Assembly (NCBI GenBank): GCA_002355455.1
Contig: AP017375.1
Coordinates: 1,364,001-1,428,000 of the forward strand
Source of the DNA: Stanieria sp. NIES-3757
GTDB lineage: Bacteria > Cyanobacteriota > Cyanobacteriia > Cyanobacteriales > Xenococcaceae
Direction of reading: 5' to 3'
DNA length: 64,000 nt
Shown here: positions 18,840-28,790 of the stretch, piece by piece
Layout: each line of letters starts with the position of its first letter
Numbering within the stretch: the first letter of the stretch is position 1
Notes under the pieces: model-generated
The model's input: the letters and a program-made list of their open reading frames with translations, nothing else
Told to the model about the DNA's origin: nothing
The model's database searches: none
Position numbers and translations under genes: made by a program

Positions 18840-19169
18840 TTAGGCAACTGCTTCTAAAGAACCAAGAGGATTAGGAATTGAGTCTGACGGTGCTTCAAAT
18901 TCTCCTTTGAGAACATATTCCAATCTAAGTTTTAACCAAGTAATGAATTGGGAGTTAGTAGAAATAACTGCTACTGAAGGTTGAGGAACTTTTGCTTTAA
19001 TGGCAGCAAATTCTGGCGCGTCTAAAAAAGCAGGTTGTTTGACTAACCAAAAGTCTATTGCTTGATTTTTCTCTTGGTAGTCTCTAGTTCTTTCTTTTAA
19101 AACTTCTTCAAAGGGTTCTTCTTCAAGTAAAAACTTTTGACTGCCTAAAATGTAATAGTAAGTTGTCAT
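18840..19169 (-). CDS. ycf54: Ycf54, aerobic Mg-protoporphyrin cyclase accessory protein
   Basis: Ycf54 is needed for the oxidative Mg-protoporphyrin IX monomethyl ester cyclase, the step that makes the fifth ring of chlorophyll. The 109-residue protein matches the family over its whole length: MTTYYYILGSQKFLLEEEPF, DFWLVKQPAFLDAPE, and TWLKLRLEYVLKGEFEAPSD. It is on the minus strand, 42 nt upstream of pdxJ and possibly co-transcribed with it. Confidence 0.93.
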   Translation of the reverse strand: MTTYYYILGSQKFLLEEEPFEEVLKERTRDYQEKNQAIDFWLVKQPAFLDAPEFAAIKAKVPQPSVAVISTNSQFITWLKLRLEYVLKGEFEAPSDSIPNPLGSLEAVA

Positions 19170-19211
19170 TTTTTTCCTTTCCTATTTAAATCAAAAATTG
19201 CTTAAAATAAT

Positions 19212-19934
19212 TTAAAACTCGCCTCGCATAGCCAGTTTCATGTCTTTAACTGCTTTTTCCATACCGACCAAGACAGCACGACTGATAATGGTATGACCAA
19301 TATTCAATTCTTCCATACCTGGGATACAAGCAACAGGGTAAACATTCCAATAAGTTAAACCATGACCTGCATTAACCCTTAAACCCGCAGCCAATGCTTG
19401 TTTTGTCCCTTGTTGTAAAATTGTTAATTCTTGTTGTCTGGTAGCTTCATTCTCCGCATCGGCATATTTACCAGTATGCAATTCAATAAATTTTGCCCCC
19501 GTTTTAGCAGCAGCATCAATTTGTGCTTCGTCTGCATCTATAAACCAACTAACAGGAATACCTGCCTCTTGGAGTTGCTGAACAACTTCAGAAAAGCGAG
19601 TCAGATTGCTAACAATATCAATACCACCTTCTGTAGTTACTTCTTCTCTTTTTTCGGGTACTAAAGTAACGTAATCAGGTTTAATCTCAATTGCGATCGC
19701 AATCATTTCTGCGGTTGGTGCCATCTCTAAATTAAGATGAGTCCTGACGGTTTGACGTAACAAACGGACATCTCGGTCTTGAATATGACGACGGTCTTCC
19801 CTTAAGTGTACGGTAATTCCATCAGCACCGCCTAATTCAGCTAAGACTGCTGCTGCTACGGGATCTGGTTCTACGGTACGTCTAGCTTGACGAATAGTAG
19901 CGACATGATCGATGTTGACTCCAAGGGTAAGCAA
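19212..19934 (-). CDS. pdxJ: pyridoxine 5'-phosphate synthase
   Basis: PdxJ condenses 1-deoxyxylulose 5-phosphate with 3-amino-2-oxopropyl phosphate to pyridoxine 5'-phosphate. The 240-residue protein starts [20 protein letters not shown] and has [54 protein letters not shown] and [11 protein letters not shown], all family landmarks with the active-site His, Glu and Lys/Arg residues. It lies downstream of ycf54. Confidence 0.97.
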   Translation of the reverse strand: MLTLGVNIDHVATIRQARRTVEPDPVAAAVLAELGGADGITVHLREDRRHIQDRDVRLLRQTVRTHLNLEMAPTAEMIAIAIEIKPDYVTLVPEKREEVTTEGGIDIVSNLTRFSEVVQQLQEAGIPVSWFIDADEAQIDAAAKTGAKFIELHTGKYADAENEATRQQELTILQQGTKQALAAGLRVNAGHGLTYWNVYPVACIPGMEELNIGHTIISRAVLVGMEKAVKDMKLAMRGEF

Positions 19935-20001
19935 GCTGAACTTCTCCTGTTGAGGATTTTGATTTCAGTTTTTTATCCTATCAACAAACAAAATCAATTT
20001 C

Positions 20002-20691
20002 CTAAGCTTGCCAGTTAAAAAATTTGACATAACAATAGGCGATTAATTCAGAGAGGATTTTTCTGACTCCTTCACTAGAAGTCCACCAAGATTTTGCTTC
20101 ATATCTTACACTAGGATGAGCGATCGCACCTACTCGAATTGAAGTAGGAATCGCTTTTCTAAATAAAAACCAAGTTCTACGAGTATGAACATCGTCGGAA
20201 TAAACATTCATGCCAGTTATTTTAATCTTATTTTTTTCTAACCATTGTTGAACGGCAATTGCACCTGCCAAAGTACGATCTTTTTTGACTTCTGGAGTTA
20301 GCACAACAATTAATTTGCTTTTGTCTAAACCAAGAGTAATTAAGGTAGCTGCGGAAAGTTGAGCAAAATTTTTATACTCAGAAAGGTACATTCCTCGGTT
20401 AAGAATAGTACCTGTAGTGATTAAATATTGATAATTGCTTCGGCGAAATTCTGCTAGTGCGCCTACTAACCCTTCATCTTCAATCCAGCCTTCTACAACT
20501 AATACTTCCGCTTTTACTGGTGCTGTATAGGCTAAAAAAGGGTGTAATTTAGAACCGATAAACCAGATTGCTATCCCAGTTAATAGTAAAATTGATAACC
20601 ATCCTTGAAGAGTTAATCCCCAACGAGGTTTATAGTCAATTACCCAGCAGTTTTTTGGCTTTTTGCGGAAATAATTAGCTTGTTTTGCCAT
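20002..20691 (-). CDS. YdcF/SanA-like (DUF218) membrane-anchored protein
   Basis: The 229-residue protein has an N-terminal membrane segment (about 28-47), then a DUF218-type domain: AEVLVVEGWIEDEG, YQYLITTGTILNRG, a Lys/Asp-rich centre and a late DDVHTRRTWFLFRKA motif, equivalent to the SDxxHxxR segment of YdcF/SanA proteins. The family is linked to envelope and peptidoglycan processes, but no reaction can be given. It overlaps the DUF2301 gene upstream by 17 nt, so the pair is coupled. Confidence 0.8.
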   Translation of the reverse strand: MAKQANYFRKKPKNCWVIDYKPRWGLTLQGWLSILLLTGIAIWFIGSKLHPFLAYTAPVKAEVLVVEGWIEDEGLVGALAEFRRSNYQYLITTGTILNRGMYLSEYKNFAQLSAATLITLGLDKSKLIVVLTPEVKKDRTLAGAIAVQQWLEKNKIKITGMNVYSDDVHTRRTWFLFRKAIPTSIRVGAIAHPSVRYEAKSWWTSSEGVRKILSELIAYCYVKFFNWQA

Positions 20692-21349
20692 TTATTCTGT
20701 TCGTAACCGATTTTTTTTGTTTTAGATAAGTAAAGACTGATTTATCACCGATATCTGGATCGATTGGTTGAATCATTTTACGCACAGCAAAAATTGTAAA
20801 CAGAATTGTCCACATTGCCAATAAAATTTGTTCTATTCCTAAAGGTAACCAACCCAGTAAATGTCCTAATAACAAAAAAGGCACAATCACAGTCAGAAAT
20901 TTAGTTTCGAGACGATTAAAACAAAAAGCTTCTTTAAAATAAATTCCTGTCAAAGCGACAAAAGTAAAACCGATTCCGAATAAAGTGATGGGATGATGAT
21001 AAACATAAAGTGCCAGGGGTTCCTCAATTTGCCAAGCAATAATGATGCTAGCTATTGAACCAATTAACCAACATAGTTGTAAAACTCGATGTAAAACAGC
21101 CAAATAAATATGGATCGTAACTAAACTAATTCCCAAGCCGATGGAAAAAATTACAAACAAAGGAGTAATTGCAGTTACAGCCTCTTGTCCTTGAATAAAA
21201 AGTAGATTAGAGGTGATAATCAAACAAATGGCAGCCAATACCAAACCAAAACGATAAATAACTACCCCAATGCGATCGCTTTTAGTAATAGTATATTCAC
21301 CAAATTGACCTTGATATATCTGAGGTTGAGCAAAAGTAGTAGATGTCAT
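20675..21349 (-). CDS. DUF2301-family integral membrane protein
   Basis: The 224-residue protein has about six hydrophobic segments and a basic C-terminus. The start region YQGQFGEYTITKSDR and the ITLFGIGFTFVALTGIYFKEAFCF block match the cyanobacterial DUF2301 membrane family. Function is unknown. The 17-nt overlap with the downstream DUF218 gene suggests a functional link. Confidence 0.75.
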   Translation of the reverse strand: MTSTTFAQPQIYQGQFGEYTITKSDRIGVVIYRFGLVLAAICLIITSNLLFIQGQEAVTAITPLFVIFSIGLGISLVTIHIYLAVLHRVLQLCWLIGSIASIIIAWQIEEPLALYVYHHPITLFGIGFTFVALTGIYFKEAFCFNRLETKFLTVIVPFLLLGHLLGWLPLGIEQILLAMWTILFTIFAVRKMIQPIDPDIGDKSVFTYLKQKKSVTNRINGKTS

Positions 21350-21562
21350 AAGGCTTTCCTCACTATCTCTGAATTTATTTTACTGAGAGACTATCTATTA
21401 ATTAAAATCTTAAAGGCATTTGTAGAATTGAATAATAGGGTTATTTTTAAGAAATTTAATCGATTTATCTAATATATTAAAAAATCTAAATTGCTTTTAT
21501 TGATAAAATATATGCTTTTTTTTAGTATTAAGTTTGATTTGACAAGAAAAATATTTAAAATA

Positions 21563-22189
21563 CTAAGAAGATAACTGTTTGTTTCCAGATTGTAGCAATA
21601 ATAAAATACTACTTACAATAAAACCAATAATTAAACCAAAAACATGACTGCTAAAACTAACTTCTGGAACGATATTATCAAATACAAACTGAATAATTAT
21701 TACTACAACAATCAATCTTAAACGTTTCGCATTGAGCTTATTTCTCTTTTTGAACCAAATTTGCAAGAAAATTGCTAAAATACTGCCGATTAAACCCATA
21801 ATAGCTGCTGAAGCCCCAACTAAAAGTAAATTTTCTTCTCCTGTTCTTAAAGTAAAAAGGGTATACAAAAACATTGCACCAATTCCACTAAAAAAATAAA
21901 CAATTAAATATCTTATGCCACCAAAACTTGCTTCTACTAACCTTCCTAAAAGATAAAGAGCAGCCATATTAGTGATCAAATGTAACCAACCAAAATGTAA
22001 AAAATTAGCACTTAATAACCGCCACCATTCTCCCGCGATCGCTTTTGCGGGAATTAATGCTCCTAAATACTCTAAAGTTTTTAAATTTTCACTACCACCT
22101 GATTTAATTTCTATAACAAATAAAATTAAATTGATACAAATTAAAATATAAGTGATTGGATAAAATCTTTTTGAGTGAGATTTGTTCAT
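21563..22189 (-). CDS. rhomboid-family intramembrane serine protease
   Basis: The 208-residue protein has six hydrophobic segments. Rhomboid landmarks are present: WWRLLSANFLHFGWLHLITNM in the first loop, the nucleophile Ser in GASAAIMG, and the partner His in SSHVFGLIIGF. It should cleave membrane proteins within the bilayer. The short length indicates the basic six-helix form without extra domains. It stands alone on the minus strand. Confidence 0.93.
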   Translation of the reverse strand: MNKSHSKRFYPITYILICINLILFVIEIKSGGSENLKTLEYLGALIPAKAIAGEWWRLLSANFLHFGWLHLITNMAALYLLGRLVEASFGGIRYLIVYFFSGIGAMFLYTLFTLRTGEENLLLVGASAAIMGLIGSILAIFLQIWFKKRNKLNAKRLRLIVVVIIIQFVFDNIVPEVSFSSHVFGLIIGFIVSSILLLLQSGNKQLSS

Positions 22190-22637
22190 AAAAAAATAGA
22201 AATAAATAATTTAATTGCTAATTTTTAAATGAAGTTTATTAATCTAGTTTTTTATAAAAATTATAATAGTTATTACTCGATCATCCTAAGAAAAACCTCA
22301 ATTCTTGTTAATTGACAAGTGATCCTTTTTGAAAAAAAACTTCATCATATTCATCATAGTAAAGTACAATAAAAGTTAATTGAGATTAAACTCATGCTGA
22401 TGAAAATTACTTGGCGATACCGAAAATTTTTAAACTTTGACTTTTAACTTAACGTAGTCGGGCTACAAAAAACTTGTACAAAAAGTTTAATGATGATAAT
22501 TCTCAGAGCTTCACTCGATCATACCGTTTTCTTTTCTCCGACAAAATTAAGTAAATTAGGAGTTTATCCGACCGTTACCACTAAGTGATAAATTATTACC
22601 GTTGTCTAATCATCAATTATCAAAGCAAACACTCACC
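22190..22637. other. intergenic region upstream of leuB
   Basis: The 448-base divergent gap between the rhomboid gene and leuB is AT-rich. It holds a fragment of the TTGACTT/TTAACTT heptad repeat near 22436..22450. I see no RNA gene or attenuator-like leader with confidence. Confidence 0.5.
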
Positions 22638-23723
22638 ATGACCAAACAATACCGTATAACTTTACTTCCTGGAGATGGCATCGGTCCGGAAATTATGGCA
22701 GTCACAGTAGAAGTACTCAAAGTGGTGGGAAAACAACATAACCTTGAGTTTGCTTTTGAAGAAGCTTTGATCGGTGGTGCAGCAATTGATGAGACAGGTG
22801 AACCCCTGCCAGCCAAAACTTTAGATATCTGTCGTAATAGCGATGCTGTTTTACTTGCTGCAATTGGTGGTTATAAATGGGATAATTTGCCTCGTCATCA
22901 ACGTCCCGAAACGGGATTATTAGCATTACGGGGAGGATTAAACTTATTTGCTAATTTGCGTCCAGCAACCATTTTACCGCAATTGATTGATGCTTCTACC
23001 CTTAAACGAGAAATAGTAGAAGGGGTAGATATTATGGTAGTAAGAGAATTGACTGGCGGAATTTACTTCGGACAACCCAAAGGAATTTTTGAGACAGAAA
23101 CAGGGGAAAAACGCGGTGTCAATACGATGGCTTATACTGAGTCGGAAATAGATCGCATTGCCAAAATCGGCTTTGAAACTGCCCAAAAACGTCGAGGCAA
23201 ATTATGTTCGGTTGATAAAGCTAATGTTTTAGATGTTTCTCAATTATGGCGCGATCGCGTTACGGCAATGGCAGCTAATTATCCCGATGTAGAATTGACT
23301 CATCTATATGTAGATAACGCAGCAATGCAATTAGTCCGCGCTCCCAAACAGTTTGATACCATCGTTACAAGTAACTTGTTTGGGGATATTCTTTCTGACG
23401 CTGCTGCTATGCTAACTGGTAGTATTGGGATGTTACCTTCTGCTAGTTTAGGGTTGGATGGACTAGGAGTTTTTGAACCCGTACACGGATCTGCACCAGA
23501 CATAGCTGGACAAGATAAAGCTAACCCCCTCGCTCAAGTACTTAGTGCAGCGATGATGTTACGCTATGGTTTAAATCAACCTGAAGCAGCAACCAAGATT
23601 GAACAAGCAGTAATCGAGGTTTTAGATCAAGGTTATCGAACTGGAGATATTATGTCTGCTGGGATGAAAGCGGTTGGTTGTCGTGAGATGGGAAAAGTAT
23701 TAATTAAAGTATTAGAGTCGTAA
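22638..23723 (+). CDS. leuB: 3-isopropylmalate dehydrogenase
   Basis: LeuB oxidatively decarboxylates 3-isopropylmalate in leucine synthesis, using NAD+. The start at ATG 22638 gives [19 protein letters not shown], the expected N-terminus, and 361 residues, the usual length. A TTG at 22602 would add twelve unrelated residues. Conserved segments include [28 protein letters not shown], the metal-binding [16 protein letters not shown], and [13 protein letters not shown] near the NAD site. No other leu genes are close by, as is common in cyanobacteria. Confidence 0.97.
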   Translation: MTKQYRITLLPGDGIGPEIMAVTVEVLKVVGKQHNLEFAFEEALIGGAAIDETGEPLPAKTLDICRNSDAVLLAAIGGYKWDNLPRHQRPETGLLALRGGLNLFANLRPATILPQLIDASTLKREIVEGVDIMVVRELTGGIYFGQPKGIFETETGEKRGVNTMAYTESEIDRIAKIGFETAQKRRGKLCSVDKANVLDVSQLWRDRVTAMAANYPDVELTHLYVDNAAMQLVRAPKQFDTIVTSNLFGDILSDAAAMLTGSIGMLPSASLGLDGLGVFEPVHGSAPDIAGQDKANPLAQVLSAAMMLRYGLNQPEAATKIEQAVIEVLDQGYRTGDIMSAGMKAVGCREMGKVLIKVLES

Positions 23724-23729
23724 ATTTTA

Positions 23730-23745
23730 TAAGCGATCGCGCTTA
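23730..23745. repeat. HIP1-centred hairpin after leuB
   Basis: TAAGCG and CGCTTA are exact inverted arms around ATCG, so the HIP1 octamer forms the hairpin core. It starts 6 nt after the leuB stop codon. There is no T-run, so termination is doubtful. Confidence 0.5.
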
Positions 23746-23884
23746 AACAATCCTTCGGTTGAATACTTAACTGATAAATTTCTTTGATTAGCCATCTTTT
23801 AAATTAATTAGTAATTGCATTTTTTAGTAATTAATAATTAAAAGCCCAAAAGTTTTAAGACATGGCTCTCAATCTAACTTACCG

Positions 23885-26032
23885 CTACCCTTTAACACAA
23901 ACAACTTGTTTGAGAGTTGCAACTATTTCCACTAAATCACTTTGATTTTTCATAACTTGATCGATTGGTTTATAAGCACCAGGAATTTCATCAATGACAC
24001 CAGAATCTTTACGACATTCGATTCCTTGGGTTTGTTCGACTAAATCTTGAAGATCAAAGCGTTTTTTAGCTTGAGTTCGAGACATTAATCTTCCTGCACC
24101 ATGGGAACAACTACAATAACTATCGTGATTGCCTTTACCTTTGACAATAAAAGATTTGGCTCCCATTGAACCAGGAATAATGCCATAATCTTCTTCTCTT
24201 GCTCTTACCGCACCTTTACGGGTAACATAAACATCCTCGCCAAAATGGATTTCCTTTTCAGCATAATTATGATGACAGTTAACCGAAAGTAAAGGTTTAG
24301 TTGGTTTCCCTCCAGCTAAATGTTTTTCAACAATTTGCTTAAAACGAGCCATCATGACATCACGATTAACACGAGCATAATTTTGCGCCCATTGTAAATC
24401 TCGCCAATAAGCTGCAAATTCTGGCGTTCCTGCGACAAAATACGCTAAATCTGGGTCTGGTAATTTGATTTCTGCTAATTTGGCTAATTGTTTCGCTGTC
24501 GAAATATGACATTGAGCTAATTTATTACCAATATTCCGCGAACCAGAATGAAGCATTAACCAAACTTGCTCTTCTGTATCCAAACATAATTCAATAAAAT
24601 GATTACCTCCGCCAAGAGAACCCATTTGTCTCATCGCTTTGCCATCAAGATCTTGAACTCCTCGATGTAATTCTTTGAAATCACGCCAACCTTGCCAGTT
24701 AGTAACCGTTTTCTCAATGTTTTTGTTGTCATTAAAACCAACGGGAATAACAGCTTCGATATCTTGACGAATTTTTTTGAGTTTTCCATCAAGTTGATCC
24801 CCATGAAATGGCATTTTAAGAGCAGCCATCCCACAATTATGAACAAATACTCCTGCACTAAGAGCAAAGTTATTGTAACCAGGAACACTTAAACAATAAA
24901 CATCTTCTTGTTCTTGGAGAGGAAAGATCGCAGCTACTTTATGATTGTAGCCATGTTGATATTTACGGTGATTATGAAGTCCAATCGGACTTTTAATTGC
25001 ATCTCCACAAGTTTCACAGGTATAGAAGCGATTAGCAATTTCCTTGCTTTTAATTCTTCCTTTTTCACTTTGGTTGTATGTAATGAGATATCGCTTTCCT
25101 CTTTCCCCATTACCCGCCACAGATTGAAGAAAATGTTCGGGATTATTCTGCATATAGCTAAGGATATTAGCCGTCCCTCTTTGAGCAAAATATTCGTAGC
25201 CTTCTTTTGTTTTAGCTTTTGCTGCTAAAGCTTTTTGTCTTTTGTCTTCAAATTCGGGGGACTGCCAATAAGTATTTTTCTCTACTAAAGAACGATGATA
25301 AGCAGAATGATCGCCGTTTCCCATAAATTCTAGATTTTCTGGTCGATTATCTGATTTATCGAAATTCTTATGATGAATAACTACTCTTTGATTCTCAAAT
25401 TTAGGAACTGCACCTAAAATTCCTGAACGAGCAACAATCCAATGAGCTTTTTGCCATCTTCCAGAATAGTTTTGTTGAATCAAAGTATATCCATCTTTGT
25501 CTGTTTTGGCATAAAAAGGCATCAAAGAATCATTAGGCTTAAGCTTTCTCGCTTCTCGATAACTGCCATCACGCAGCATAAATTGATGATCTGGAGTACA
25601 TCTTATTTCTTGATGATTATCCAAAACTACTTTAACCAATTCCGCATTACTGCGAGTCTTACGAGCGATCGCTTCTACACAGACAATTTTGCCACTATCT
25701 GTACAGGCATATACATAAATTGGCTTTCCTTGCCCAACTAAATCAGCAAGCCTATATTTTTTACCATCTACTAAAGGAATTTCAGTATCCCCTGTAAAAC
25801 AACCCACGTCAACGCCCACAGCAGCAGGAATAACTGCGTCTTTAGTGGCAATGACTGAACCAACTAATGCCCCTTTACCTAAATGGACATCGGGCATCAA
25901 AGCTACGTGCTTAAAAACAAAGGGGAGAGAGGCAACATTTTTTGCCATCTGGGTTTCATTCCCAGCTAGATCGTGATTTGCCCACGATAATACTGGTTTT
26001 GGAGTTGATAACTTTAATTGTTCGTAAGGCAT
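23885..26032 (-). CDS. rtcB: RtcB RNA ligase precursor interrupted by an intein
   Basis: RtcB joins RNA 2',3'-cyclic phosphate or 3'-phosphate ends to 5'-OH ends with GTP and Mn2+. From ATG 26032 (MPYEQLKLST) the precursor is 715 residues. Residues 1-77 and 400-715 are RtcB (393 residues spliced), with MPDVHLGKGALVGSV, GGGNHFIEL, MLHSGSRNIGNKL, VNCHHNYAE and SYCSCSHGAGRLMSR, the last with the guanylated His region. A 322-residue intein interrupts GVDVG|CGMAAL, so the active-site Cys of the spliced enzyme is the residue after the intein. Excision is therefore required for activity. The upstream start at 26065 would add eleven non-family residues. Confidence 0.95.
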   Translation of the reverse strand: MPYEQLKLSTPKPVLSWANHDLAGNETQMAKNVASLPFVFKHVALMPDVHLGKGALVGSVIATKDAVIPAAVGVDVGCFTGDTEIPLVDGKKYRLADLVGQGKPIYVYACTDSGKIVCVEAIARKTRSNAELVKVVLDNHQEIRCTPDHQFMLRDGSYREARKLKPNDSLMPFYAKTDKDGYTLIQQNYSGRWQKAHWIVARSGILGAVPKFENQRVVIHHKNFDKSDNRPENLEFMGNGDHSAYHRSLVEKNTYWQSPEFEDKRQKALAAKAKTKEGYEYFAQRGTANILSYMQNNPEHFLQSVAGNGERGKRYLITYNQSEKGRIKSKEIANRFYTCETCGDAIKSPIGLHNHRKYQHGYNHKVAAIFPLQEQEDVYCLSVPGYNNFALSAGVFVHNCGMAALKMPFHGDQLDGKLKKIRQDIEAVIPVGFNDNKNIEKTVTNWQGWRDFKELHRGVQDLDGKAMRQMGSLGGGNHFIELCLDTEEQVWLMLHSGSRNIGNKLAQCHISTAKQLAKLAEIKLPDPDLAYFVAGTPEFAAYWRDLQWAQNYARVNRDVMMARFKQIVEKHLAGGKPTKPLLSVNCHHNYAEKEIHFGEDVYVTRKGAVRAREEDYGIIPGSMGAKSFIVKGKGNHDSYCSCSHGAGRLMSRTQAKKRFDLQDLVEQTQGIECRKDSGVIDEIPGAYKPIDQVMKNQSDLVEIVATLKQVVCVKG
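24836..25801 (-). mobile_element. intein with HNH-type homing endonuclease in rtcB
   Basis: The 322-residue element (residues 78-399 of the precursor) begins with Cys in CFTGDTEIPL (block A), has the TPDH of block B in IRCTPDHQFMLRDG, and ends with block F VYCLSVPGYNNFAL and block G GVFVHN, followed by the +1 Cys of RtcB. All splicing residues are therefore present. Between blocks B and F lies an HNH-like segment (VIHHKNFDKSDNRPENLEF, about intein residues 141-159) and a C2H2 zinc-finger-like piece (CETCG then HNHRKYQH, about 262-283). The frame is open and in register with the host gene, so the intein looks active. Boundaries are exact at the codon level. Confidence 0.95.
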
Positions 26033-26242
26033 AATTAAATACAATAAATTACATAAATAATACAAAAAGAAACTTGTTCCTGCAAGTTTTTAATTAAATA
26101 ATTTTTAAGCAAATTAACCGATTTGATTGCATTTAGTGTATTTGCTAACAGCAACAACAAATAAGTTTGTTCTATATAACTTCACAACTTCTCCAAGTTA
26201 ATGTTTTAACGTAAAGATCAAAAACGTAAAGGAAACTTACTT

Positions 26243-26944
26243 ATGCTATTTCGTCAATTATTCGACCCAGAATCAAGCACTTATACTTATCTCATTGCTG
26301 ATTCAAATACTCAAGAAGCAATTCTAGTAGATCCCGTTTTAGAACAAGTGGAACGAGATTTAAAATTATTAACCGAATTAGGATTGACCCTACGCTACTG
26401 CTTAGAAACCCATCTTCATGCCGACCATATTACAGGAACAGGCATACTACGAAAAAAAACTAATTGCTTAGGAATAGTACCAGCCAATACGCAAATTGAA
26501 TGTGCAGATTGTCAGATCAAAGATGGAGAAGTATTTAAATTAGAATCGATCATTATCAAAGCGATCGCAACTCCTGGTCATACAGATAGCCACATGGCAT
26601 ACCTAATTAATGGTAAACGATTATTAACGGGTGATGCTTTGTTGATTCGTGGTTGTGGTCGAACTGATTTTCAAGGCGGCGATGCGGGTACACTCTACGA
26701 CTCAGTAACTCAAAAACTTTTTACTTTGCCCGATGAAACTTTAGTTTATCCTTGTCATGATTATCGTGGACATACTGTTTCTACAATTGGTGAAGAAAAA
26801 CACTGGAACCCTAGATTTGTTGGACGCAGTCGCCAAGATTTTATTGATTTTATGAATAATCTTAATCTTCCCGAGCCAAAAAAAATGATGGAAGCTTTGC
26901 CAGCTAATGAAAGGTGCGGTCACATTTTAGCTTCTCAACAATAA
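26243..26944 (+). CDS. metallo-beta-lactamase-fold persulfide dioxygenase (ETHE1-like)
   Basis: The 233-residue protein has the metal motif THLHADH, then ATPGHTDSH, LLTGDALLIRGCGRTDFQ and the late metal His in YPCHDYRG. The GRTDFQGGDAGTLYDSV segment and the HWNPRF element are characteristic of ETHE1/SDO enzymes, which oxidise glutathione persulfide to sulfite using one Fe(II). The start at ATG 26243 is preceded by AAAGGAAAC. It stands alone on the plus strand. Confidence 0.92.
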   Translation: MLFRQLFDPESSTYTYLIADSNTQEAILVDPVLEQVERDLKLLTELGLTLRYCLETHLHADHITGTGILRKKTNCLGIVPANTQIECADCQIKDGEVFKLESIIIKAIATPGHTDSHMAYLINGKRLLTGDALLIRGCGRTDFQGGDAGTLYDSVTQKLFTLPDETLVYPCHDYRGHTVSTIGEEKHWNPRFVGRSRQDFIDFMNNLNLPEPKKMMEALPANERCGHILASQQ

Positions 26945-27059
26945 ACTCAATACTTAAATTGAAATTAATTGATAACTTAAAGCGAAATAAAAAGTGAAAA
27001 GCGGTTTTAATAACAATTTAATTTTTTTTTGTAGAGACTAAAATTTAAAGCAGCAAAAA

Positions 27060-27242
27060 CTAACTATATAAATATAAAGTTAAATTAGAAATAACTTGAT
27101 TCTCATCTGTCATCAAACAATCTTCTAATTGAGCCAGTTTATATTCTTCTTGCTCTTTCAAACTATTGGTCTGCTGAGATTTGCATCGATTAGCAGCGAT
27201 CAAATTAAAAATAGGTAAGATAAAAGATAAATAGTGGCTCAT
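27060..27242 (-). CDS. small hypothetical protein, doubtful
   Basis: This 60-codon frame starts with ATG 27242. The N-terminus is mildly hydrophobic (MSHYLSFILPIFNLIAANR), and the rest is polar with an acidic stretch. I recognise no family, see no strong ribosome-binding site, and composition is no different from spacer DNA. It may be chance. Confidence 0.22.
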   Translation of the reverse strand: MSHYLSFILPIFNLIAANRCKSQQTNSLKEQEEYKLAQLEDCLMTDENQVISNLTLYLYS

Positions 27243-27458
27243 AGAAGTTCTAGCTTAAACAAAATCTATCTTACATAGTTTTATGCCGATTTTTGAGAAA
27301 AGCCTAGGTGGTAATTACAGATTATTTAAATAAAGTTTGGATTAAACTAGTCGGCAATTAGACTAAATATTTATCAAGGATAATAATTTTAACGCAATCA
27401 TTGTTCTAGTTGAATTAAAAATTAACTTTTATAGAGACCTAACATATTACTTCTCTAG

Positions 27459-27486
27459 GACTTTTGACTTTTAACTTTTGACTTTT
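27459..27486. repeat. four tandem heptamers upstream of recF
   Basis: GACTTTT, GACTTTT, AACTTTT and GACTTTT follow without gaps and end 34 nt before the recF start codon. They match the array at 14940..14981. Confidence 0.8.
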
Positions 27487-27520
27487 CTATAATGCTTATT
27501 CTGTCATTCCGATAGTCTCA

Positions 27521-28687
27521 ATGTATCTTAAAAATCTTCATCTGCGGTCATTTCGTAACTATAGTGAACAGCAGGTAGACTTTACCGCCCAAAAAACTAT
27601 TTTGGTAGGTAATAATGCTCAAGGAAAGTCTAATCTTCTTGAATCCGTAGAACTATTAGCAACTCTTAAAAGTCATCGTGTTACTCGCGATCGCGAATTA
27701 GTTTTAGATGGGACAAATTTTGGTAAAATCGAGGCTACCATAGAAAGAGCTTATGGGACATCGGAACTAGGATTAATTCTTCGTAAGCAAGGAAGACGGA
27801 CAGTTGAATTAAATCACGAAACTTTACGCCGTCAAGTTGATTTTTTAGGAGTTCTCAACGCAGTACAGTTTTCCAGTTTAGATTTAGATTTGGTTAGAGG
27901 TGCGCCTGAATCTCGTCGTAACTGGCTTGATAGCTTAGTCACTCAAATAGAACCAATCTATGCTCATATTTTACAAGAATACGAACAGGTATTGCGCCAA
28001 CGTAATGCTTTGCTCAAAACAATTGTGCAGCGAGAACAACAACCATCATTAACTTCATCTTTCGTCGATACCAAACAACTACAATTGTGGGATGAACAAT
28101 TAGCAGCAGCAGGTTCTCGGGTAACAAGAAGACGAGCTAGAGTATTAGCTAGATTAACTCCCATTGCACAACAATGGCATCATCGCATTAGTGGGACTAC
28201 TGAAATTTTAGAAATTAATTACGCACCAAATGTAAATTGGACTGAAGACGAACCCGATAAGGTGCAACAAGTTTTTTTAACTAAACTTGAACAAAAACGT
28301 ATTGTTGAACAAAATCAAGGTAAAACTGTAGTAGGACCTCATCGAGATGAAATCGAATTTACAATTAATCAAACTCCTGCTCGTTATTATGGTTCCCAAG
28401 GACAACAACGCACCTTAGTTTTAGCTTTGAAACTGGCAGAATTAAAATTAATTGAAGAAGTAGTAGGAGAACCTCCCTTACTTTTATTAGATGATGTTTT
28501 AGCTGAACTCGATCCCAATCGGCAAAATCAACTTTTAGAAGTTATTGGTGGTAAACGGGGAATTGATAGCAAAATCAATGGTTTTCAAACTTTAATTACA
28601 ACTACTCATATTGGTTCTTTTAATCATCAATGGATTGAAGATTCTCAGATCCTTACTGTCGAAGCGGGTAAAATTCAGAATTGTTAA
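27521..28687 (+). CDS. recF: DNA replication and repair protein RecF
   Basis: RecF is an SMC-like ATPase that loads RecA at single-strand gaps with RecO and RecR. The 388-residue protein starts MYLKNLHLRSFRNY, with Walker A GNNAQGKSN near 31-39, the TVVGPHRDE segment, the signature YGSQGQQRTLVLALKLAE and Walker B LLLLDDVLAELD. Length and motif order are normal. In this genome it is not next to dnaA or dnaN in the window, as is usual for cyanobacteria. Confidence 0.97.
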   Translation: MYLKNLHLRSFRNYSEQQVDFTAQKTILVGNNAQGKSNLLESVELLATLKSHRVTRDRELVLDGTNFGKIEATIERAYGTSELGLILRKQGRRTVELNHETLRRQVDFLGVLNAVQFSSLDLDLVRGAPESRRNWLDSLVTQIEPIYAHILQEYEQVLRQRNALLKTIVQREQQPSLTSSFVDTKQLQLWDEQLAAAGSRVTRRRARVLARLTPIAQQWHHRISGTTEILEINYAPNVNWTEDEPDKVQQVFLTKLEQKRIVEQNQGKTVVGPHRDEIEFTINQTPARYYGSQGQQRTLVLALKLAELKLIEEVVGEPPLLLLDDVLAELDPNRQNQLLEVIGGKRGIDSKINGFQTLITTTHIGSFNHQWIEDSQILTVEAGKIQNC

Positions 28688-28790
28688 TTAAATCTTAAGA
28701 TGTAGCTGATGAGCAAGTATGAAGCTACAAGTAATTCTGTTATAGCTGTTAGCTTTTAGGGTCAACTCAAACAAATTGAAATCTCGACCA

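Larger units (their letters stand above)
26945..27520. other. intergenic region upstream of recF
   Basis: The 576-base stretch holds one small minus-strand frame (27060..27242, listed separately) and a four-copy heptad array. Nothing else is evident. Confidence 0.5.

Noticed and set aside
22394-22441. Short peptide upstream of leuB that could be a leader
   Set aside because: It has no Leu-codon run and no paired terminator structure, so attenuation is not supported.
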